Shown here in pieces: positions 59,146-64,000 of a stretch of 64,000 bases of DNA (position 1 is the first letter of the stretch; each line of letters starts with the position of its first letter). The notes beneath the pieces were generated by a model, which saw only the letters and a program-made list of their open reading frames with translations, was not told where the DNA came from and did not search any database. The position numbers and the translations under genes are program-made. The DNA comes from Vreelandella subglaciescola (GTDB lineage Bacteria; Pseudomonadota; Gammaproteobacteria; Pseudomonadales; Halomonadaceae), in NCBI RefSeq assembly GCF_900142895.1, contig NZ_LT670847.1, positions 1 through 64,000 of the forward strand, written 5' to 3'.

Positions 59146-60179
59146 GACACCGCCGAGGCATGACATGGCCCGTCGTTACGCCCCGCACGCTGTTGTGTAC
59201 AGGTATTGCCTGCACGCTGCTGACGCTTGCCGGCTGTGCCAGTCAGAGCGCTGCGCCGCCGACGCCTGAAAGCGCTACCGAAGCGCCCGCGAAAAAGGCC
59301 GCGACGGGGGGTGGCAACACCGATGATGATGCCTCGGGCGGCGGGCGCTATGCCATGAGCGCCGACGCCTATCCGCTTGATCCGCCTGACGTATCTGACG
59401 TGCCCGACGCCATACCGCGCAAGGAGCCGTTGTCCCGGGCGGGCAATCGTTCCACCTACTCGGTGTGGGGGAAAAGCTACCGGGTACTGCCTGATGCCAA
59501 GGGCTATAACGAAACCGGCACGGCGTCCTGGTATGGCAAAAAATTTCATGGCTATGCCACGTCCAGCGGTGAAATTTACGATATGTACGAGATGAGCGCG
59601 GCGCACCGTTCACTACCGCTGCCCACCTTTGCCCGTGTCACGCGGGTAGGCACCAACAAGTCAGTGATTGTACGGGTCAATGACCGTGGGCCTTTTCATA
59701 GCGAGCGGGTGATTGACCTGTCTTACGCCGCGGCCTCACGGCTTGGGCTGACCGACCACGGTACGGGGCGCGTCAACGTGGAAGCCATTGACCCGGACCA
59801 GTGGCTGGCCCGGCACGGCAACGTGTCATCGGGTGAGAGGCCACCCCGCGCCATCGCGCGCAAGGATGTACCCAGCAGTGACGTATCAAGCAATGACGTC
59901 ACACAGCCTGCGGCAGCGCCTGAAGCACCGGCAGGTCAGGCTGAGCCGGCCGCGTCAGATAGCGGCACCTATTGGCAGGTAGCGGCGCTGGAAAGCCGGC
60001 AGGGCGCCGTGAAACTGAAGCGTCGCCTGCAAGGCGAGCTGAGCCACGCGGTGCGGATTGCCGAAGCCGATGGCATGTATCGGGTGCAGGTCGGGCCGGT
60101 TGGCTCGGTCTCCGGCGAAGCCGCCCTGCGCGACACTTTGCGCCGCGCAGGCTTTCCCCAGGCGTTTATCGTGCGATAA
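59142..60179 (+). CDS. rlpA: Septal ring lytic transglycosylase RlpA
   Basis: A 345-residue lipoprotein: lipobox LAGC at about residues 29-32. A flexible Ala/Pro/Ser-rich linker, a DPBB (RlpA) domain (ETGTASWYGKKFHGYATSSGEIYDMYEMSAAHRSLPLPTFARVTR, then VRVNDRGPFHSERVIDLSYAAA) and a C-terminal SPOR domain (YWQVAALESRQGAVKLKRRLQGELSHAVRIAEADGMYRVQVGPVG) follow. SPOR binds naked glycan at the septum. The ATG at 59142 lies inside the mltB stop with GAGGAG. Confidence 0.94.
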   Translation: MRHRRGMTWPVVTPRTLLCTGIACTLLTLAGCASQSAAPPTPESATEAPAKKAATGGGNTDDDASGGGRYAMSADAYPLDPPDVSDVPDAIPRKEPLSRAGNRSTYSVWGKSYRVLPDAKGYNETGTASWYGKKFHGYATSSGEIYDMYEMSAAHRSLPLPTFARVTRVGTNKSVIVRVNDRGPFHSERVIDLSYAAASRLGLTDHGTGRVNVEAIDPDQWLARHGNVSSGERPPRAIARKDVPSSDVSSNDVTQPAAAPEAPAGQAEPAASDSGTYWQVAALESRQGAVKLKRRLQGELSHAVRIAEADGMYRVQVGPVGSVSGEAALRDTLRRAGFPQAFIVR

Positions 60180-60258
60180 TGCGCCCCTTTTCCGGTAAGC
60201 GGCAGCGGGTACGCTGTTGTTGAACGTCATCGAATGCTTGATAAGCGAGAGTCATGTA

Positions 60259-61578
60259 ATGAAAGCGTTGTTAAAAAAACCGTTTAATAAACAGCTAAAA
60301 ACACGGTTAACGAACTCGTCGGGAAAACGGTCAATGTTCAGCCTGGCGGCCCCGATGGGGCAGTCTTTACGCCTGTTCTCTTTACGTACCTTTGTCGGTG
60401 CTGCCCTGTTTTCGGCTGCATTGGTGTCGGTTGGCACACTGACATCCATGCCGGCAAACGCGCAGACCATTCCGCAGCCGCAAACCATTATTCCCTCCGC
60501 GCCGCAGCTGGCGGCCAATTCATGGATTCTCATGGACGCCAACAGCGGCCATATTCTGGCGCAAAACAACGCCGATGAGCGCTTGCCGCCGGCCAGTCTG
60601 ACCAAGCTGATGACGGCGTATCTCGCCGAGCGTGAGCTGGATCGCGGCTCGCTCAGTCCGGATGACAAGGTCAACGTCAGCGAAAAGGCCTGGCGTACCG
60701 GCGGCTCCAAGATGTTTATTGAAGTGGGCAGTCAGGTGCCCGTGGAAAAACTGCTGCACGGCATCGTCATCGTCTCGGGCAACGATGCCAGCGTGGCCAT
60801 GGCGGAACATATTGCCGGCGGTGAGGCGCAGTTTGCCGACCTGATGAACCAGCACGCGGCTCGTCTGGGCATGGAAAACACCCACTTTGAAAATGCCACC
60901 GGCCTGCCGGTGGAGGGGCACTATTCAAGCGCACATGATTTGGCGCGGCTGGCCCAGCATATTATCAACGACTACCCCGAACACTATAAAATGTACTCCG
61001 AGCGCGATTTTGCCTATGGCGGCATCGAGCAGTCCAACCGTAACCGCCTGCTGTGGCGCGACCCTTCCGCTGACGGGCTGAAAACCGGCTGGACCGAGGC
61101 GGCGGGCTATTGCCTGGTATCGTCGGCCAAGCGCGAGGATATGCGGCTGGTTGCGGTGGTCATGGGAACAAAATCAGAAGAAGCCCGGGTTCAGGAATCG
61201 CAAAAGCTGCTCAGCTACGGTTTTCGCTTTTATGAAACCAAGCACCTCTACGAGCGCGGTGCCGTGCTCGCGAATCCGCGGATCTGGGGCGGCGACATCA
61301 ACGAAGTGCGCGTTGGCGTCGACAAGGAAGTCTTCATGACGCTGCCGCGCAACCGCAACGAAGAGCTGCGCGCCCGGATTAATTTGAAAAGTGACATGAG
61401 CGCCCCCATTTCGGTAGGCGATGACGTCGGCACGCTTGACGTCACGCTGGGCGACAAGGTGGTCGGTACACGCACGCTGGTGGCGCTTGAAGACGTCGAA
61501 GAAGGCGGGTTCTTCAAGCGCCTGATGGATCAGGTGCAGCGCTTTTTCAGCGGCTTGTTTAGCCGCTTTACCGACTAA
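60259..61578 (+). CDS. dacA: D-alanyl-D-alanine carboxypeptidase (PBP5/6 family)
   Basis: A 439-residue low-molecular-weight PBP that trims the terminal D-Ala. Active Ser in PASLTKLMTAYL (SxxK), SGNDAS (SxN) and LKTGWTEAAGYCLVSSAKRE (KTG box) are all present. A C-terminal PBP5 domain and an amphipathic membrane anchor (FFKRLMDQVQRFFSGLFSRF) end the protein. The signal sequence (TFVGAALFSAALVSVGTL...ANAQ) begins unusually late, about residue 45, so ATGs at 60334 or 60355 may be the real start; 60259 has a weak GAGA site. Confidence 0.9.
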   Translation: MKALLKKPFNKQLKTRLTNSSGKRSMFSLAAPMGQSLRLFSLRTFVGAALFSAALVSVGTLTSMPANAQTIPQPQTIIPSAPQLAANSWILMDANSGHILAQNNADERLPPASLTKLMTAYLAERELDRGSLSPDDKVNVSEKAWRTGGSKMFIEVGSQVPVEKLLHGIVIVSGNDASVAMAEHIAGGEAQFADLMNQHAARLGMENTHFENATGLPVEGHYSSAHDLARLAQHIINDYPEHYKMYSERDFAYGGIEQSNRNRLLWRDPSADGLKTGWTEAAGYCLVSSAKREDMRLVAVVMGTKSEEARVQESQKLLSYGFRFYETKHLYERGAVLANPRIWGGDINEVRVGVDKEVFMTLPRNRNEELRARINLKSDMSAPISVGDDVGTLDVTLGDKVVGTRTLVALEDVEEGGFFKRLMDQVQRFFSGLFSRFTD

Positions 61579-61604
61579 ATACGACCAACCGCGTGGAAAG
61601 AATT

Positions 61605-61916
61605 ATGCAGCCAAGCGGCACCAAATCATTTCGTGATTTACGCCAGACAGGGGGCAAAACGCCCCCCAAAATCACCTTCCCGTGCGACTACCCCATCAAG
61701 GTGGTCGGCGATGCGGCGGACGACTTTTCCGCAGCGGTGTGTCAGGTCGTCGAGCGCCACGCGCCCGACTTCAACGCCGCCAATATTCAGGTGATCGACA
61801 GCCGCAACGGTCGCTTTCAGTCGGTGCGTTTGACCATTCGCGCCACCGGCGAGCAGCAGATCAACCAGCTGTTCGTTGATCTGAAAGCCACCGGTCGCGT
61901 TCATATGGTGGTGTAG
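61605..61916 (+). CDS. YbeD-like DUF493 family protein
   Basis: A 103-residue protein matching the DUF493/YbeD family: [37 protein letters not shown] and the C-terminal [28 protein letters not shown]. It has an ACT-like ferredoxin fold; its function is unknown but it is conserved between dacA and lipB. I use ATG 61605 with GGAAAG; a GTG at 61593 is possible. Its stop is one base before the lipB GTG. Confidence 0.9.
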   Translation: MQPSGTKSFRDLRQTGGKTPPKITFPCDYPIKVVGDAADDFSAAVCQVVERHAPDFNAANIQVIDSRNGRFQSVRLTIRATGEQQINQLFVDLKATGRVHMVV

Positions 61917-61917
61917 C

Positions 61918-62586
61918 GTGAGTGACTCCACCGGGATTGCGCTGCACCGTTTGGGCCTGCGTTCTTACCTGCCCGTGTGGGAAGCCATGCGCGAACTGAC
62001 TGATACGCGCGACGCGCAAACGCCGGATCAGTTCTGGCTGGTGGAACACGAGCCGGTGTTTACCCAGGGGCAGGCGGGCAAGCCCGAGCATGTGTTGATG
62101 CCCGGCGATATTCCCGTGGTGCAGACCGACCGCGGCGGTCAGGTCACCTACCATGGCCCCGGCCAGGTGGTGCTGTATCCGCTGTTGGACGTGCGCCGCG
62201 CCAAATGGGGCGTACGCGACCTGGTGACGGCGATGGAAAATGCGGTGATCGACGTGCTGGCGGGCTACGGCATTAGCGCCCGCGCGCGGCCGGATGCGCC
62301 GGGCGTTTATGTGACCCATAACGGCGGTGAAGGTGGCGAAGACGAGGCCAAGATTGCCTCGCTGGGGCTGCGTATTCGTCGCGGCGCGAGTTTTCACGGC
62401 GTGGCGCTGAATGTTGACTGCGACCTGGAACCGTTTTCGCGGATTAATCCCTGCGGCTATGCGGGCCTGCCGATGGCGCGAATGTCAGCGTTGACCGAGC
62501 GTCGCGTGAGCGTCGCTGAGGTGGGCGAGCAGCTGGCGCAAGCGCTGGCAGCGCGGCTCGAACGCACGCTTGTGACCCGGGAATAA
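61918..62586 (+). CDS. lipB: Octanoyl-ACP:protein octanoyltransferase LipB
   Basis: A 222-residue transferase that moves octanoate from ACP to lipoyl domains. The signature [32 protein letters not shown] (about residues 77-108) is present, with the catalytic Cys in [18 protein letters not shown] and Lys in [28 protein letters not shown]. The start is GTG 61918, one base after the ybeD stop. It converges on lipA across a shared terminator. Confidence 0.94.
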   Translation: MSDSTGIALHRLGLRSYLPVWEAMRELTDTRDAQTPDQFWLVEHEPVFTQGQAGKPEHVLMPGDIPVVQTDRGGQVTYHGPGQVVLYPLLDVRRAKWGVRDLVTAMENAVIDVLAGYGISARARPDAPGVYVTHNGGEGGEDEAKIASLGLRIRRGASFHGVALNVDCDLEPFSRINPCGYAGLPMARMSALTERRVSVAEVGEQLAQALAARLERTLVTRE

Positions 62587-62623
62587 AAAGCCCCACCTGC
62601 CGCTCTACGACAGGTGGGGCTTT
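62584..62623. terminator. Shared terminator between convergent lipB and lipA
   Basis: AGCCCCACCTG (62589) pairs with CAGGTGGGGCT (62611), an 11-bp stem. An A run on the left gives a five-T tail for lipA; a short TTT serves lipB. Confidence 0.87.
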
Positions 62624-62643
62624 GGGCGCCAGATAGGCCAGCG

Positions 62644-63729
62644 TTAGCCGACGTTCTCGACCGCAATCAGGTTGGCGTTATCGGCGGTTTCCTGGCCGGG
62701 CACTGCGGCGGGCGAGGCCAGCCCCAGGTTATTTTTCTCGAATACGCGGTCAGCACGGTAGCTGGAGCGCACCAGAGGGCCCGACGGCACTTCCATGAAG
62801 CCTTTTTCCAGCCCCAATACGCGGTAGCGGTCAAACTCCTCGGGCGTAACCCAGCGCTCCACCGGCAGGTGGTTTTTGGTCGGGCGCAGGTACTGGCCGA
62901 GGGTGACGATATCCACGCCGATCTCGCGCAGGTCATCAAACGTCTGCAGGATTTCTTCGTCGGTCTCACCCAGCCCCAGCATCAGGCTGGTTTTGGTGAT
63001 GACGTCAGGGCGGTAGCGCTTGGCGTGGGCGAGTACGTCCAGGGTTTTACGATAGCCTGCGCGCGGGTCGCGCACGCGGCCGGTCAGGCGCTCAACGGTT
63101 TCGACGTTCTGGGCAAACACCTCAAGGCCGGAATCCGCGACCCGCTCGATAGCCGCTGGATCGGCGTCAAAATCGGGGGTCAGCGCTTCCACCACGACCT
63201 CGGGCGTGCGCGCCTTGATCGCACGGATGCAGCTGGCGTAGTGGCCGGCGCCGCCGTCGTCGAGGTCGTCGCGGTCAACCGAGGTCAGGACGATATAGCG
63301 AAGCCCCATCAGCTCGACCGACTTGGCGGTGTTTTCCGGCTCGTCGGTATCCAGCCAGCCCTGAGGGTTGCCGGTATCCACCGCGCAGAAACGGCAGGCG
63401 CGGGTACAGACCGCGCCCATCAGCATGATGGTGGCGGTGCCGTTGCTCCAGCACTCGCCCATGTTAGGGCAGTGCGACTCGGCACACACGGTGCTCAAAC
63501 CGTGGTTGGCGACGTTTTTCTTGACCGCTTCAAAACGCTCGCCGCCGGGAATCCGGGCACGCAGCCATTTTGGCTTGCGCTCCAGCGGCTGGCTTGTAGA
63601 CGCCGTTTCAGCGGCGGGCGCTGCCGGCTGAGCCTTACGCTGTTTGATCCCGTCCTTGATGACAGACGTGCCGCGTTCGTTGCGGAACTTTGCGCCGCTT
63701 TGCACGCGCTGCGAGGTATCGTTGCTCAT
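62644..63729 (-). CDS. lipA: Lipoyl synthase LipA
   Basis: A 361-residue radical-SAM enzyme that inserts two sulfurs into octanoyl chains. Both Fe-S clusters are visible: [13 protein letters not shown] (auxiliary cluster, about residues 81-93) and [10 protein letters not shown] (radical SAM CxxxCxxC, about 108-117). NRYR-like [21 protein letters not shown] and [17 protein letters not shown] follow. The N-terminal 60 residues are a variable leader. It lies convergent to lipB with start ATG 63729. The 271 bp beyond it (63730-64000) hold no gene I can support. Confidence 0.95.
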   Translation of the reverse strand: MSNDTSQRVQSGAKFRNERGTSVIKDGIKQRKAQPAAPAAETASTSQPLERKPKWLRARIPGGERFEAVKKNVANHGLSTVCAESHCPNMGECWSNGTATIMLMGAVCTRACRFCAVDTGNPQGWLDTDEPENTAKSVELMGLRYIVLTSVDRDDLDDGGAGHYASCIRAIKARTPEVVVEALTPDFDADPAAIERVADSGLEVFAQNVETVERLTGRVRDPRAGYRKTLDVLAHAKRYRPDVITKTSLMLGLGETDEEILQTFDDLREIGVDIVTLGQYLRPTKNHLPVERWVTPEEFDRYRVLGLEKGFMEVPSGPLVRSSYRADRVFEKNNLGLASPAAVPGQETADNANLIAVENVG

Positions 63730-64000
63730 GGGTGAAAAGAGCCTCTACTGTGCGATGACGGGCTAAACCGCCAAAAATCGGGGGCATCAGCACGTCAATG
63801 AATACGTCGGTAAATACGACTAATGTAACATGACAACCGGCACGCAAGATATTCCCGGTAGCGCGGTAATGCCGGAACCGGGCTAGCGCTTCTTTTGGGC
63901 GTGGGTTAGGGTAGGCGCATTTTTTCACTCGTGCAAAAGCGCCACGCAGCGCGCGATATGGCCTGTTAACTGCCGTTTTATCGTCGGCACATTTATTTAA

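Noticed and set aside
62614..63735. A 373-codon plus-strand frame opposite lipA
   Set aside because: LipA is unmistakable on the minus strand with both Fe-S motifs; the plus frame has none.

Overview
The window reads as a chromosomal segment of a high-GC, halophilic gammaproteobacterium, most likely from the Halomonadaceae (Halomonas or a close relative). This is inferred from the conserved rsfS-rlmH-mrdA-rodA-mltB-rlpA-dacA-ybeD-lipB/lipA block, mpl-ubiX, proA-nadD, a PutA without a ribbon-helix-helix domain next to putP, a trimethylamine monooxygenase and an Entner-Doudoroff cluster. No rRNA, tRNA, CRISPR array or prophage was seen.

Layout. 1-1400: a cluster of DnaA-box-like sites before a YqcC-family gene, then an ompW gene broken by two one-base frameshifts. 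1.5-10.3 kb: proline catabolism (putP, putA, an AraC-type regulator) with an IS1380-family element between putA and putP, then a CBS-domain protein. 10.4-18 kb: a Pmp3-like membrane protein, a DMT permease, nadK, a metallophosphoesterase, a second IS copy, a rhomboid protease, and DUF1315 and DUF2797 genes. 18-22.6 kb: mgsA divergent from gap-zwf-pgl-eda. 22.7-26.2 kb: a Mo-dependent sulfite dehydrogenase and its cytochrome c, split by a third IS copy. 26.3-36 kb: a vitamin B12 locus with a cobalamin riboswitch and an intact btuB-btuF-btuC-btuD uptake operon, flanked by remnants of three cobalamin synthesis genes (cobC-like phosphatase, cobU, cobQ). Among them lie a YtoQ protein, trimethylamine monooxygenase and a small periplasmic protein. 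36-37.4 kb: a CynX-type MFS transporter. 37.5-46.5 kb: azurin, an Xaa-Pro dipeptidase, a LysR regulator and a dipeptide/oligopeptide ABC transporter, all on the minus strand. 46.7-51.9 kb: an anchored glutaredoxin, mpl-ubiX-lysE, and a tandem pair of membrane proteins with degenerate GGDEF-like domains. 52-64 kb: proA-nadD, rsfS-rlmH-mrdA-rodA-mltB-rlpA-dacA-ybeD-lipB, and convergent lipA.

How the genes fit together. Peptide uptake, prolidase, PutP and PutA could form one route from proline-containing peptides to glutamate; proline is also a compatible solute in halophiles. The B12 locus suggests de novo or late-stage cobalamin synthesis has been or is being lost, while riboswitch-controlled uptake remains. 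The three IS copies have perfect 5-bp target duplications, share one orientation, and sit in intergenic gaps or a gene overlap. Copies 1 and 2 differ by one base in the stretches compared; copy 3 is more diverged.

The least ordinary items are the decayed cobalamin genes, the IS insertion in the sulfite dehydrogenase operon at a 15-bp in-frame duplication that preserved a start codon, and the tandem degenerate GGDEF pair. All function calls rest on reading motifs by eye; no database search was run.
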